Part shown: positions 13,489-23,423 of the stretch, in pieces
Position numbering within the stretch: position 1 is the first letter of the stretch
Layout of the letters: each line of letters starts with the position of its first letter
Assembly: GCA_001464755.1 (NCBI GenBank)
Contig: LNDR01000415.1
Location: forward strand, 1 to 64,000
From: Rhizobiales bacterium Ga0077524
GTDB lineage: Bacteria; Pseudomonadota; Alphaproteobacteria; Rhizobiales; Hyphomicrobiaceae
DNA: 64,000 bases
Direction of reading: 5' to 3'
Position numbers and translations under genes: made by a program
Notes under the pieces: model-generated
Told to the model about the DNA's origin: nothing
Databases searched by the model: none
Seen by the model: the letters and a program-made list of their open reading frames with translations, nothing else

Positions 13489-14337
13489 TTAGCCGGCCTT
13501 CTTCTGCCGAGCCGTCTCGGCATTCGGGAAAAACAATTGCTGACCGTCGATCCTGAAGCTCCGGATCGCGTTCTGCCCCTCCGCCGACAGCACCCAGTCG
13601 ATGAACGCCTGACCCGGCTTCGACTTCACGTGCGGATGCTTCTTCGGATCGACCAGAATGATGCCGTACTGGTTGAAGAGCCGCGTGTCGCCCTCCACGG
13701 CGATGTCGAGCGTTCCCTTGTTTTTGAACGAGATCCAAGTCGCGCGGTCCGACAGGACGTAGGCACCCATCGCCCCCGCCGTGTTGAGTGCCGCTCCCAT
13801 GCCTTGCCCGATCTCGCGATACCAGGCGGGTTTGTCTTTCTGCGGGTCGAGACCGGTCACCGTCCAAAGTTTCAGCTCGGCGGAGTGTGTGCCCGATTTG
13901 TCGCCACGCGAGACGAACGAGGTTTTCGCCTCCGCAATCGCATTGAGCGCGGCCACGACATCTTTGCCGCCCATAACCTTTGCGGGGTTGGACTTCGGCC
14001 CGATCAGAACAAAATCGTTATACATCACGTCGAAGCGCTCCACGCCGTAGCCATCGGCGACGAATTTCTCCTCCTGCGCTTTGGCGTGCACGAAGACGAC
14101 GTCGGCATCGCCGCGCCGTGCAGTGTCGAGAGCTTGTCCCGTGCCCTGCGCGACAACTTTCACATTGATCCCGCTCTTGGCTTTGAACAGGGGCAGGATG
14201 TGCCGGAAGAGCCCCGAGTCCTCTGTCGAGGTCGTCGACGCCACCACGATCGACGTTTCCTGCGCTGTGACGGAAGCCGCGCCCATCGGCGCAAGAACGA
14301 GTGCGAGTGTGAAAGCCGTGAGGACGTTGCGCTGCAT
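13489..14337 (-). CDS. tupA: tungstate-type ABC transporter substrate-binding protein (TupA-like)
   Basis: signal peptide; IVVASTTSTEDSGLFRHILPLFKAKSGINVKVVAQGTGQALDTARRGDADVVFVHAK. Confidence 0.85.
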   Translation of the reverse strand: MQRNVLTAFTLALVLAPMGAASVTAQETSIVVASTTSTEDSGLFRHILPLFKAKSGINVKVVAQGTGQALDTARRGDADVVFVHAKAQEEKFVADGYGVERFDVMYNDFVLIGPKSNPAKVMGGKDVVAALNAIAEAKTSFVSRGDKSGTHSAELKLWTVTGLDPQKDKPAWYREIGQGMGAALNTAGAMGAYVLSDRATWISFKNKGTLDIAVEGDTRLFNQYGIILVDPKKHPHVKSKPGQAFIDWVLSAEGQNAIRSFRIDGQQLFFPNAETARQKKAG

Positions 14338-14352
14338 GGTTGGGTCTCCTGG

Positions 14353-15105
14353 CTAGGTCGAAAGCACGAGGTCGCCTGCCAGGAAGCGGCGCGCCGTCTC
14401 CGTGCGGGGGCTGGCGAAGAATTCGTCGGTCGATGCCCGTTCCGCGATGCGACCCCCAACGAGCAGCACCACCTCGCCGCCGAGCCTGCGCGCTTGGACC
14501 ATGTCGTGGGTGGCGATCACCACTTTCACGCCCGCGCGCGAAACATCGGCGACGATGTCCTCCACCGCCTTGGTCGCGGTCGGGTCGAGGCTCGCGGTGG
14601 GTTCGTCGAGCAGCAGCAGGTCCGGCTGGCGGGCCAGCGCTCGTGCCAGGGCGAGGCGTTGCTGCTCGCCGGCCGAAAGACGCCGCGCCGGTCGATCGCG
14701 CAGATGATCGAGTGCGACGCGGTCCAGCAGGCGGCGAACTGCGTCTCCGGTGGCCTGCATGCCTGCGGCCTCGAGCGCATAAGCGACGTTGGCGGCGGCC
14801 GAGCGGCGTAGCATCACCGGGCGCTGGAAGACGAAGGCCTTCCGGATCGGCCGGCCTTCCGGGGCATCGCCGGCTTCGAGCCTGCCCTCCGTCGGCGCAA
14901 CGAGCCCCATCAGCAGCTTAAGCAGGCTGGATTTGCCCGCCCCGTTCGGCCCGAGCAGAACTGTCGCCGAGCCCGGCGCAATGTCCAGGGACAGTTCGCT
15001 CAGGATGGTGGTGCCCCCCACGCGATAGCTGATCCGCTCGAGACTGACGATCGGCCCTCTGGCGGCAGCGTGGGCTGGGCCAACCTCGAAAATCCTATCC
15101 TGCAT
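14353..15105 (-). CDS. tupC: ABC transporter ATP-binding protein of the tungstate system
   Basis: GPNGAGKSSLLKLL, LSAGEQQRLALARAL, LLLDEPTASLD. Confidence 0.85.
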   Translation of the reverse strand: MQDRIFEVGPAHAAARGPIVSLERISYRVGGTTILSELSLDIAPGSATVLLGPNGAGKSSLLKLLMGLVAPTEGRLEAGDAPEGRPIRKAFVFQRPVMLRRSAAANVAYALEAAGMQATGDAVRRLLDRVALDHLRDRPARRLSAGEQQRLALARALARQPDLLLLDEPTASLDPTATKAVEDIVADVSRAGVKVVIATHDMVQARRLGGEVVLLVGGRIAERASTDEFFASPRTETARRFLAGDLVLST

Positions 15106-15784
15106 GGCGCTCCGCCCAGGCCCTGAGCGCCCATGTCGCCGCGTTGATCGCGGTCACCAGCACGATCAGCACGACGCCAAGCCCAATGGCGAGCGCCAGG
15201 TTCCCCTTCGATGTCTCGAGGGCGATCGTCGTGGTCATGACGCGCGTGAAGCCGTCGATGTTGCCCCCGACGATCATCACCGCCCCCACCTCGGCGGCAG
15301 CGCGGCCAAAGCCGGCGAGCACGATAGTCGCGAGCGCAAACCGGCCCTCGTAGACCAGCGTCATCACGCGATTGATCGCACCGACCTGCATCGCCATCAG
15401 CTCGTGCGCGTACTCTGCCCAGAGGTCCTCGATCGCCTGTCTCGTCAGTGCGGCGATGATCGGCAGGATCAGCAGGGTTTGAGCGACAACCATTGCAGTG
15501 GGCGTGAACAGCAATCCAAGCTCGCCGAGAGGCCCCGACCGCGACAGCGCCAGGAACACCGCAAGGCCGACGACGACGGGCGGCAATCCCATCAAGGCGT
15601 TGAGGACCACGATCACCGCGCCTCGGCCCCGAAACCGGCTGGTCCCGACGATGGCGCCGAGTGGGATGCCGATTGCTGCCGCCGCGAGCGTGGCACTCAG
15701 CGTGATCGACAGCGAAAGCCCGACGATACGAAACAGCGTCGGATCGCCGCTCAGCACCAGCGTCAGGGCGTTTGCTCCGTCCAC
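15095..15784 (-). CDS. tupB: ABC transporter permease of the tungstate system
   Basis: multi-TM; EYAHELMAMQVGAINRVMTLVYEGRFALATIVLAGFGRAAAEVGAVMIVGGNI. Confidence 0.85.
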   Translation of the reverse strand: MDGANALTLVLSGDPTLFRIVGLSLSITLSATLAAAAIGIPLGAIVGTSRFRGRGAVIVVLNALMGLPPVVVGLAVFLALSRSGPLGELGLLFTPTAMVVAQTLLILPIIAALTRQAIEDLWAEYAHELMAMQVGAINRVMTLVYEGRFALATIVLAGFGRAAAEVGAVMIVGGNIDGFTRVMTTTIALETSKGNLALAIGLGVVLIVLVTAINAATWALRAWAERHAG

Positions 15785-15859
15785 ACCGAACCTCGTCTTT
15801 GCATTGACCTGCGCTCAATCTCGTGTTCACGTCTGGAAAGTCAAAAAATAGAAAAAGAA

Positions 15860-15869
15860 CATAATTATG
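15860..15869. promoter_or_regulatory. perfect 10-bp palindrome CATAATTATG overlapping the predicted regulator start; candidate operator
   Basis: direct reading in divergent tup/regulator intergenic region. Confidence 0.4.
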
Positions 15870-16766
15870 CATACGACTAAGGGCATGCAGCTGCTCACCA
15901 CCTCCGAGGCGGCCGTGTACCTGCGCATCAAGGAGCGCAAGCTCTACGAACTGGTGGCGGAAGGCGCCGTGCCCTGCACCAAGGTCACGGGAAAGTGGCT
16001 GTTCCCCCGCGGAGACCTCGATCGGTGGCTCTTGGCGGGCATGGCGAGGCCCTTCGGCATTGTGCCAGCCGAGCCGCCAGCCGTGGTCGGCGGCAGCCAC
16101 GATCCGCTGTTGCAATGGGCGCTCGTCGAAAGCCGGTCGGGCCTCGCGATGCTGCCCGAGGGCAGCGAAGCCGGCTACCGGCGCTTCCTGCTGGGCGAGG
16201 TCGTCGCCGCCGCCATCCATTTCCACGATCTGGCCGACGCCTCGGCCGATTCCAACGTCGCCATCGTCTCGGCCGAGCCCGGACTCTTCGACGCCGTCCT
16301 CATCGGTTTCGCCGCACGGGAGCAGGGCCTGCTCGTTGCGGCGGGGAACCCTCTCGCGCTGACATGCCTCGGCGACGCATGCGCCCGTAAGGCCCGGCTC
16401 GCACAGCGTCCCGACGGCGCAGGCGCCCAGCAATTGCTCCTGGCCATGTTGGCGCGCGAAGGGCTCTCGCTCGCCGCGTTCGAGACCACATTGGTGGCGC
16501 CGACCGGCCCCGATATCGCACAGGCCATACGTGCCGGCCACGCCGACGTCGGCATCGCGACGCGCGCTGTCGCGGCGGCCGCCGGCGTCGACTTCGTGCC
16601 CGTCGCTCTGGAGCGGTTCGATCTCGTCATGCGCCAGCGCGACAGCTATCGTCCGCCCCTCCAGCGCTTGCTGGCCCTCGTTCGCTCGCCAGCCTTCGCT
16701 GTTCGAGCCCGCGAACTCGGCGGACTCGACGTTTCGGGCGCCGCACAAGTGCGCTGGGTGGCGTAG
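15867..16766 (+). CDS. excisionase-type HTH fused to periplasmic-binding-protein-like domain; putative oxyanion-responsive regulator
   Basis: LLTTSEAAVYLRIKERKLYELVAEGAVPCTKVTGKWLFPRGDLDRWL HTH; C-terminal PBP-like domain; divergent from tupABC. Confidence 0.85.
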   Translation: MHTTKGMQLLTTSEAAVYLRIKERKLYELVAEGAVPCTKVTGKWLFPRGDLDRWLLAGMARPFGIVPAEPPAVVGGSHDPLLQWALVESRSGLAMLPEGSEAGYRRFLLGEVVAAAIHFHDLADASADSNVAIVSAEPGLFDAVLIGFAAREQGLLVAAGNPLALTCLGDACARKARLAQRPDGAGAQQLLLAMLAREGLSLAAFETTLVAPTGPDIAQAIRAGHADVGIATRAVAAAAGVDFVPVALERFDLVMRQRDSYRPPLQRLLALVRSPAFAVRARELGGLDVSGAAQVRWVA

Positions 16767-16787
16767 CCACCATCTTTGATCTCGGCG

Positions 16788-17852
16788 TCACGGCAGCACT
16801 TTTGCCTCACGATATTGCGCCAGCTGCCGCAGGATTTGATCCTCCGTGTCGACGGTGTCGTGGAATCCGGCGAGGCGTATCTTGGTCGTACTCGACACCA
16901 CGTCCGTCTCGAGCCCCCACAGGAAATCGCCGAAGTTCCAGGTGACGACATCGTCCATGCGCGACGAGACCAGCCCGTGCCGTTTCGCGATCGCCTCCCA
17001 CACGGGCGCCTTGTCCGACATCCAGAGACCGAGGTTGAGCGGCCTGACCTGGCCCACCTCCAACCCGTAGAATTTCGCGATTCGCGGCCACAATCGCTCC
17101 CACCGGAAGACTGTTCCGTCGGTCACGTTGAAGGCCTCGTTCCGCGCCGCTTTCGCAGTTGCCATCCACGCCACCGCCCGGCCGAGCTGGCTTGCGTCCG
17201 TGGCCTCGAACAGCGCCGTGTAGTTCTGGGGCTTCCCTGGGAAATCGAGTCGCGTGCCCATCTCCCGGCACATTGCGGCCCAAGCGCCGATGGTCGGCGG
17301 CAGGTTGCGCGCCCGCTCCGGCGCGAAATCATAAAGAAACCCCGGCCGCGATGCCGACCACGTCCACTTCTTTCCCTTCTGGTGCGCCCTGAGTAGATCT
17401 TCCTGCGCATAGTAGAAATTCGGCGGCATGTGGCGCGGATCGTCCTCGCGCGCTGGGCTCGACATGCGCCCGAGGTGCATGCCGTACCACTTCGTGCCTT
17501 CGACCAGATGCACATGCTCGAGGCTCTTCGCGGATGCTTCCGCGCCCTCGAGCAGGTTCCGCATCATGGCGGCGTTACCCTCGACGTCCTCGACGCCCTT
17601 CGAGGCATCGGAAAACTGCGCCCGCGCCGTGTAGAAAAGATGCGTCGCCTCCGGCACCTTGGCCAGCGCCGCCCGTGTGCTTTCGGCATTCGTCAGATCG
17701 GCCGCGAGGAACGTCAACCGCGGATCGACGGATTTCGGTGGGTTTCGCGACAGGCCGACGATGCGCCAGTCGGCATCCGCCAGCAGCGCCTCCTTCAGCC
17801 GCTTCGCCGCCGCTCCCGTCGCCCCCGCGATCACCGCCACTTTCACCGCCAT
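16788..17852 (-). CDS. SDR family oxidoreductase, PRISE-like (progesterone 5-beta-reductase family)
   Basis: VAVIAGATGAAAKRL; EGTKWYGMHLG; NFYYAQEDLL; FNVTDGTVFRWERLWPRIAKFYGLE. Confidence 0.85.
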   Translation of the reverse strand: MAVKVAVIAGATGAAAKRLKEALLADADWRIVGLSRNPPKSVDPRLTFLAADLTNAESTRAALAKVPEATHLFYTARAQFSDASKGVEDVEGNAAMMRNLLEGAEASAKSLEHVHLVEGTKWYGMHLGRMSSPAREDDPRHMPPNFYYAQEDLLRAHQKGKKWTWSASRPGFLYDFAPERARNLPPTIGAWAAMCREMGTRLDFPGKPQNYTALFEATDASQLGRAVAWMATAKAARNEAFNVTDGTVFRWERLWPRIAKFYGLEVGQVRPLNLGLWMSDKAPVWEAIAKRHGLVSSRMDDVVTWNFGDFLWGLETDVVSSTTKIRLAGFHDTVDTEDQILRQLAQYREAKVLP

Positions 17853-18020
17853 CTCGTGCTCCCGTTTCGATCCAAGCCGCGCATTGTGCCAGACTGTTCA
17901 GGCGAGGGGATAACCTGTCAATCGCTGCGACCCGCCCCTCTCGGTAAACCGCTTCCTTGCCTCAGTGGATCTGCTTACGATCTCGGCATATGCCGCGCCC
18001 CCCACCGATGGAGCCCTCCG

Positions 18021-18899
18021 ATGCGCGATCCCAAGGCCCTGATCACCACCGAGGCGCTCGCCGCTGCCCTGAGCGACCCGGCCATCCCCGTCTACGACTG
18101 TACCACCTACAACAACCCGCCGCCCCCCGGCGTCGACGAGCCCTACCTGCCGGAGCCAGGCCTCCGCACCTTCCGCGAGGCGCACATCCCCGGCGCCGAC
18201 TTCCTCGACCTGCAGGGGGAGTTCTCGGACAGGAGCCAGCGCCACTGGTTCATGATGCCGAAGGACCCCGCCCCGCTCGAGGCGGCATTCTCGCGGCACG
18301 GCATCGGCGAAGGCGTCCGCGTCGTCCTCTACAGCGTCGGAACCATGATGTGGGCGACGCGCTTCTGGTGGATGCTGCGAGCGCTGGGCTTCGACAATGT
18401 CGCGGTCCTGGATGGCGGCTTCGACAAGTGGAAGGCCGAGGGCCGCCCCACCGAGACCGGCAACCCGAAAGGCTATCCCGCGGCCGTCTTCAAGGCCCGC
18501 CCGCGCCCCGGTCTTTTTGTCGACGCCGCCACTGCCAAGTCCGCCATCGGCGCGCCCGGCGTCGCCACGGTCAATGCGCTGGGCCCGCAGTTCCACAACG
18601 GCCTCGAGCCGAGCCGCTACGGCCGGCCAGGCCGCATCCCCGGCAGCGTCAACGTCTCCGCCGCGACCCTCGTCGATCCCGCGACCAAGGGCTTCACCTC
18701 GCTTGCCGACGCTGCCGCAAAGCTCGAGGCCAAGGGCGTCACCAAGGACAAGCAGGTCATCTGCTATTGCGGCGGCGGCATCTCGGCCACCATCGACCTC
18801 TTCCTCATGCACCAGCTCGGCTACGACAACCTCGCCCTCTACGACGCCTCCATGGGCGAATGGGCCAAGGACACCAGCCTGCCCATCGAGACCAACTGA
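18021..18899 (+). CDS. sulfurtransferase, two rhodanese domains (thiosulfate/3-mercaptopyruvate type)
   Basis: VVLYSVGTMMWATRFWWMLRALG; active-site-like VICYCGGGISAT. Confidence 0.9.
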   Translation: MRDPKALITTEALAAALSDPAIPVYDCTTYNNPPPPGVDEPYLPEPGLRTFREAHIPGADFLDLQGEFSDRSQRHWFMMPKDPAPLEAAFSRHGIGEGVRVVLYSVGTMMWATRFWWMLRALGFDNVAVLDGGFDKWKAEGRPTETGNPKGYPAAVFKARPRPGLFVDAATAKSAIGAPGVATVNALGPQFHNGLEPSRYGRPGRIPGSVNVSAATLVDPATKGFTSLADAAAKLEAKGVTKDKQVICYCGGGISATIDLFLMHQLGYDNLALYDASMGEWAKDTSLPIETN

Positions 18900-18916
18900 T
18901 CAACGGAGCTTCCAAC

Positions 18917-19717
18917 GTGCGCGACATCAACGGCAAGATCGCCTGGGTCACTGGCGCTGGCACTGGCATCGGCGAGGCGGCGGCGAAGTCCCTCGCGGCC
19001 GAAGGCGCCATCGTCATTCTCACTGGTCGCCGCAAGGAGCCGCTGGAGAAAGTCCAGGCCATCATCACGCAAGCGGGCGGCAAGGCCGAGATCCAGTCGG
19101 GCGACCTCGGCAAGGCGGCGAGCGTCAAGCGCATCGTCGAGGCCATCATGGCCGCCCACGGCCGCATCGACATCGTCGTCTCCAACGCCGGCACCAATGT
19201 GCCGAACCGCTGGTGGCGCAACCTCACCACCGAGGCCATCGACACCCTCGTCTCCGGCAACCTGCAATCGGCGCTCTACGTCACCCACGCCGTGCTCCCG
19301 ATCATGCGCCAGCAGGGCGACGGCCAGCTCATCCACACCTCGTCCATGGCCGGCCGCAACATCGGCATGGTCTCGGGTCCGATTTACACCGCCGCCAAGC
19401 ACGGCGTCGTCGCCATGAGCCACACCATCAACCTCGAGGAGTGCGTGAACGGCATCCGCTCGACCGTCATTCTGCCCGGCGAGGTCGCCACCGAGATCAT
19501 GCAGTTCCGCGATCCGCCGGAGTTGCCCGAGACGCTGGCGAAAATGGTCCAGCCCGAGGACATGGGCACCGTTGTCGCCTTCGTGGCCAAGCAACCGCCG
19601 CACGTTTGCGTCAACGAGATGTGGGTCACCCCCACCCACAACCGCGGTTACATCGCCATGGTCAAAGGCCGCCAGGCTCAATGGGACGAAGCCCGCGCCA
19701 AAGGCGGGAAGGGGTAA
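18917..19717 (+). CDS. SDR family oxidoreductase (GTG start)
   Basis: AWVTGAGTGIGEAAA; NAGTN; YTAAK. Confidence 0.9.
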   Translation: MRDINGKIAWVTGAGTGIGEAAAKSLAAEGAIVILTGRRKEPLEKVQAIITQAGGKAEIQSGDLGKAASVKRIVEAIMAAHGRIDIVVSNAGTNVPNRWWRNLTTEAIDTLVSGNLQSALYVTHAVLPIMRQQGDGQLIHTSSMAGRNIGMVSGPIYTAAKHGVVAMSHTINLEECVNGIRSTVILPGEVATEIMQFRDPPELPETLAKMVQPEDMGTVVAFVAKQPPHVCVNEMWVTPTHNRGYIAMVKGRQAQWDEARAKGGKG

Positions 19718-19949
19718 GCGCGGGGGCGAAGCTCCGCCCCGCCCGCGAGGCCGTCATCGGGCAAGTCGTCCAAGGCCTGCCCAGGGTTTTGAGGGGACCT
19801 CGGCGTCATGCCCGCGAACTCGGGGACCCGCGTCGGCGTCCGAGACGGGCCACATCCACCGCATCCCACTCGCCCTCCCCGTGCTCCCCCGCTACAGTCC
19901 GCCCACCACGCGCATCACCATGCCTCACAACACGCCCGAGGGAACACCC

Positions 19950-20660
19950 ATGACTGCCGCCCCCCACACCGCCGCGCTCCTGGCAAAACTCGCGGAGTTC
20001 GACACCCCCACCATCTGCAACGCCCTCGAGATCGTGGCGCCCGAACGCCGCCTGACCGGCTTCACGACGAAGCCGCTCGTCTGCCCGTTCCCGGATCTCG
20101 CCCCCATCGTCGGCTACGCCCGCACGGCGACGGTCCGCGCCAGCCACGCTCATGAACTGTCCGGCAAACCAGCCCGCGACCAGCGCCTCGCCTACTACGA
20201 GTACATCGCCTCGAAGCCCGCCCCGACCATCACCTGCATCCAGGATCTCGACGGCCACGATGTCGGCTTCGGCGCCTTCTGGGGCGAGGTCCAGTCGACC
20301 GTGCACAAGGCGCTGGGCTCGCTGGGCGTCATTACCGACGGCTGCATTCGCGACATCCCAGCCTGGGCACCCGGCTTCCAGGCGCTTGCCGGCTCCATCG
20401 CGCCCAGCCACGGCTTCACCCACCTCGCCGGCTTTGGCCAGGAGATCCGCATCCACGGCATGTTGGTGCGCCACGGCGACCTGATCCACGCCGACCGCCA
20501 CGGCGCCGTCGTCATCCCGGCCGCCGCCGCCGAGAAGATCCCCGCCGCCTGCGATCTGCTGACCCGCAAAGAGGCCGCGATCCTCGACAAGGCCAGGAAG
20601 CCCGGCTTCACGGTCGCGGACCTGAAGAAAGCCTTCGAGGAGCAGGACGACATCCACTAA
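19950..20660 (+). CDS. RraA family protein / aldolase-like
   Basis: LAEFDTPTICNALEIV; GVITDGCIRDIPAW; GDLIHADRHGAVVIP. Confidence 0.88.
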   Translation: MTAAPHTAALLAKLAEFDTPTICNALEIVAPERRLTGFTTKPLVCPFPDLAPIVGYARTATVRASHAHELSGKPARDQRLAYYEYIASKPAPTITCIQDLDGHDVGFGAFWGEVQSTVHKALGSLGVITDGCIRDIPAWAPGFQALAGSIAPSHGFTHLAGFGQEIRIHGMLVRHGDLIHADRHGAVVIPAAAAEKIPAACDLLTRKEAAILDKARKPGFTVADLKKAFEEQDDIH

Positions 20661-20664
20661 CCCG

Positions 20665-20700
20665 CAAAAATGGCCCCGACGGATATCTCCAGCGGGGCCA
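20665..20700 (-). terminator. Rho-independent terminator for the minus-strand gene at 20729-21211
   Basis: minus strand: TGGCCCCG-n14-CGGGGCCA-TTTTT. Confidence 0.85.
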
Positions 20701-20728
20701 CGCCTCATGACATGCGGATCAAGTCGTC

Positions 20729-21211
20729 TCAGCGGGAAAGATAAGGGCAGAGCTGCCGCGACCCGCCGCCATACGGCTGGAAGGTGCCGTCGCTCCAGCG
20801 GAACGAGTTGTATCTGTTGTCACACCGCTGCCAGGCATCACCGTACCCGCTCTGCGAAGCGACGATCGACCCACCGATGATGGCACTCGCGATGCCGCCT
20901 ACGATCGCCGGCCCATAGCCGTACTGCCTGTAGCCGTATCCGCGCCGGTTGCCCCAGTGCCCCTGGCGCCAGCCGCCGCGGCCCCAGTAACGCCCGCCAT
21001 GCCGGCCGCCGCGCCAGTGGTGTCCTCGGTACTGGACCTGCTCGGCTTTTCCACCACCATGCGATCCCGCCAAAGCCGGTGCCTGCACAGCGCTATTCAT
21101 GCTCGCCGGTGAGACCGGAGCCGCCGTCGCCGGCAAAGCAAAGGCCGCCGCCGAAGCAATTGCCGCGAACGCCGTGACGACGCTCATGCGCCGGGTCGGA
21201 AATACAGTCAT
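20729..21211 (-). CDS. secreted Gly/Tyr-rich protein with BA14K-like C-terminus
   Basis: signal peptide MTVFPTRRMSVVTAFAAIASAAAFALPATA; C-terminal CDNRYNSFRWSDGTFQPYGGGSRQLCPYL. Confidence 0.7.
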   Translation of the reverse strand: MTVFPTRRMSVVTAFAAIASAAAFALPATAAPVSPASMNSAVQAPALAGSHGGGKAEQVQYRGHHWRGGRHGGRYWGRGGWRQGHWGNRRGYGYRQYGYGPAIVGGIASAIIGGSIVASQSGYGDAWQRCDNRYNSFRWSDGTFQPYGGGSRQLCPYLSR

Positions 21212-21526
21212 GTCGCTCCTTTCTGCCGGAGCGATCGCGACCACCCGATGCAGCCAGCACACTCCGATCATCTGCGTTGATGCTTGGGCAACGTCGAAAG
21301 GCGCCATGGGTTCCGCCGCGTTTGGAGTTGGAAGGCTCAGCCTCGCACCCGCCCCAAGGCCCGTAGGCCGTCCACTTCCGTCTGACAGGCCCCGATTGAT
21401 CGAGATCAAGGTTCCGCGAGGGCGCTACCTCCCATGATTTGTGACAAATGGGACCACTTCGGAGCATTTCGCTGGTCCCACGACTTTTTGCGCCCTCCCA
21501 AGCCCAATCAAGGACCACCCCTCATC

Positions 21527-22630
21527 GTGGCTCAAACCCGCAGGCAAGGCCCGAGCGCCCCACGCGCCGCATCGTCCGTCAATGGCCAGGACGCCCCGAC
21601 TGCGACAGATGACGTCGACAGCGCCGAGTTGACGCTCTCCGCTGCCGAGGGAACGGACACAACTGAGACGCTCTCCGCGCCAGCGCCCGAGCCCCAGCCG
21701 GCGGCGTTGCATCCGGAGGGCGAAGCCGCGGGGCATACGCCCATCAGCACGCTCAGTCTCGCGGAGCGCAGGCGCAACCCGGACGTCATTCGCCACGGCT
21801 TCGAGACTGGCGAGTATCCCTACCAGAGCCGCGTCCGGACCAGGGACTACGAGAGCCAGATGGCAGCGCTCCAGGTCGAGCTGCTGAAGGCTCAGCGCTA
21901 CATCAAGGAGACCGGCGAGCGCATCATCGTGCTCTTCGAGGGCCGTGACGCCGCTGGCAAGGGCGGCACGATCAAACGCTTCATGGAGCACCTCAACCCG
22001 CGTGGTGCCCGCGTCGTCGCCCTCGAGAAGCCCTCCGAGCGCGAGCAGTCCCAATGGTATTTCCAGCGTTACATCGAGCACCTTCCCGCCGGCGGCGAGA
22101 TCGTCCTGTTCGACCGCTCCTGGTACAACCGGGCTGGCGTCGAGCGCGTCATGGGGTTTTGTAAGCCGAACGACTATCTCGAGTTCATGCGCCAGTGCCC
22201 CGACCTCGAGCGCATGCTCGTTCGCTCCGGCGTCCGCCTTTTCAAGTACTGGTTCTCGGTCACCCGCGACGAGCAGCGCCGCCGTTTCGAGGCGCGCAAG
22301 ACCGACCCGCTGAAGCAATGGAAGCTGTCGCCCATCGACCTCGCCTCGCTCGATAAGTGGGACGACTACACCGAGGCCAAGGAGGCGATGTTCTTCTACA
22401 CCGACACCGCCGACGCCCCCTGGACTATCATCAAGTCCGACGACAAGAAGCGTGCCCGCCTGAATGCCATGGTGCATTTCCTCTCGGAGATCGACTATCC
22501 CGAGAAGGACCGTTCCGTCGCCCGTGGGCCCGACCCGCTGATCGTCGGCTCCACGGTCCACGTCATCGGCAAGGACCAGCACATCCTCGGCAAGTCGCTC
22601 CACCCCGACAAGCGGCGCACGACGAAATAG
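21527..22630 (+). CDS. polyphosphate kinase 2 (PPK2); ORF open from 21434, GTG start at 21527 proposed
   Basis: IIVLFEGRDAAGKGGTIKRFMEHLNPRGARVVAL; EIVLFDRSWYNRAGVERVMGF. Confidence 0.93.
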   Translation: MAQTRRQGPSAPRAASSVNGQDAPTATDDVDSAELTLSAAEGTDTTETLSAPAPEPQPAALHPEGEAAGHTPISTLSLAERRRNPDVIRHGFETGEYPYQSRVRTRDYESQMAALQVELLKAQRYIKETGERIIVLFEGRDAAGKGGTIKRFMEHLNPRGARVVALEKPSEREQSQWYFQRYIEHLPAGGEIVLFDRSWYNRAGVERVMGFCKPNDYLEFMRQCPDLERMLVRSGVRLFKYWFSVTRDEQRRRFEARKTDPLKQWKLSPIDLASLDKWDDYTEAKEAMFFYTDTADAPWTIIKSDDKKRARLNAMVHFLSEIDYPEKDRSVARGPDPLIVGSTVHVIGKDQHILGKSLHPDKRRTTK

Positions 22631-22646
22631 TCTGACGCTCGGCTCG

Positions 22647-23423
22647 TCAGCTGTCAAGCCGCATCGCGAGGCCTGCGTTGGCCATGTGCCGCTTGGCCTC
22701 GCCGATCGAGTAAGTGCCGAAATGGAAGATCGAAGCGGCGAGCACGGCGCTCGCATGCCCGTCCCTCACGCCCTCGACGAGATGGTCGAGCGTGCCCACG
22801 CCGCCCGATGCGATCACTGGCACCGACACCGCATCGGCAACGGCCCGCGTCAGCGCGATGTCGAACCCGGCCTTGGTCCCGTCCCGGTCCATCGACGTGA
22901 GCAGGATCTCGCCGGCCCCGAGGGCCACCACCTCGCGTGCGTACGCGACCGCGTCGATGCCTGTCGGCTTCCGGCCGCCGTGCGTGAAAATCTCCCAGCG
23001 GGGTGTCTCGCCGTCGCCCGACACGCGCTTGGCATCGATCGCGACGACGATGCACTGGGCGCCAAATTTCTCCGCCCCCTCGGCGACGAACTGGCGCCGG
23101 TTGACCGCAGCCGTGTTGATCGAGACCTTGTCGGCACCCGCTTTTAGCAGCCGCCGGATGTCATCGAGCGTGCGCACGCCGCCGCCCACCGTCAGTGGCA
23201 TGAAGCAGCGCTCCGCCGTCTGCTCGACGATGTGGAAGATCGTATCCCGGTTCTCGTGGCTGGCGGTGATGTCGAGGAAACACAGCTCGTCCGCTCCCGC
23301 CGCATCATAGGCCGCCGCCGCCTCCACCGGGTCGCCGGCATCGATCAGGTCGACGAAGCTCACGCCCTTGACGACGCGGCCGTCCTTGACGTCGAGGCAG
23401 GGGATCAGGCGAACCTTCAGCAT
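22647..23423 (-). CDS. hisF: imidazole glycerol phosphate synthase cyclase subunit HisF
   Basis: [53 protein letters not shown]. Confidence 0.97.
   Translation of the reverse strand: MLKVRLIPCLDVKDGRVVKGVSFVDLIDAGDPVEAAAAYDAAGADELCFLDITASHENRDTIFHIVEQTAERCFMPLTVGGGVRTLDDIRRLLKAGADKVSINTAAVNRRQFVAEGAEKFGAQCIVVAIDAKRVSGDGETPRWEIFTHGGRKPTGIDAVAYAREVVALGAGEILLTSMDRDGTKAGFDIALTRAVADAVSVPVIASGGVGTLDHLVEGVRDGHASAVLAASIFHFGTYSIGEAKRHMANAGLAMRLDS

Noticed and set aside
11972-14811. Long plus-strand ORFs (11972-13492, 13399-14811) opposite the GGT/VOC/tup genes
   Set aside because: Overlap well-supported minus-strand genes; translations lack domain-like features.
19800-19835. CGTCATGCCCGCGAACTCGGGGACCC, resembling a dispersed alphaproteobacterial palindromic repeat
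   Set aside because: Only a partial, imperfect copy in this window; cannot be called a repeat family from one instance.
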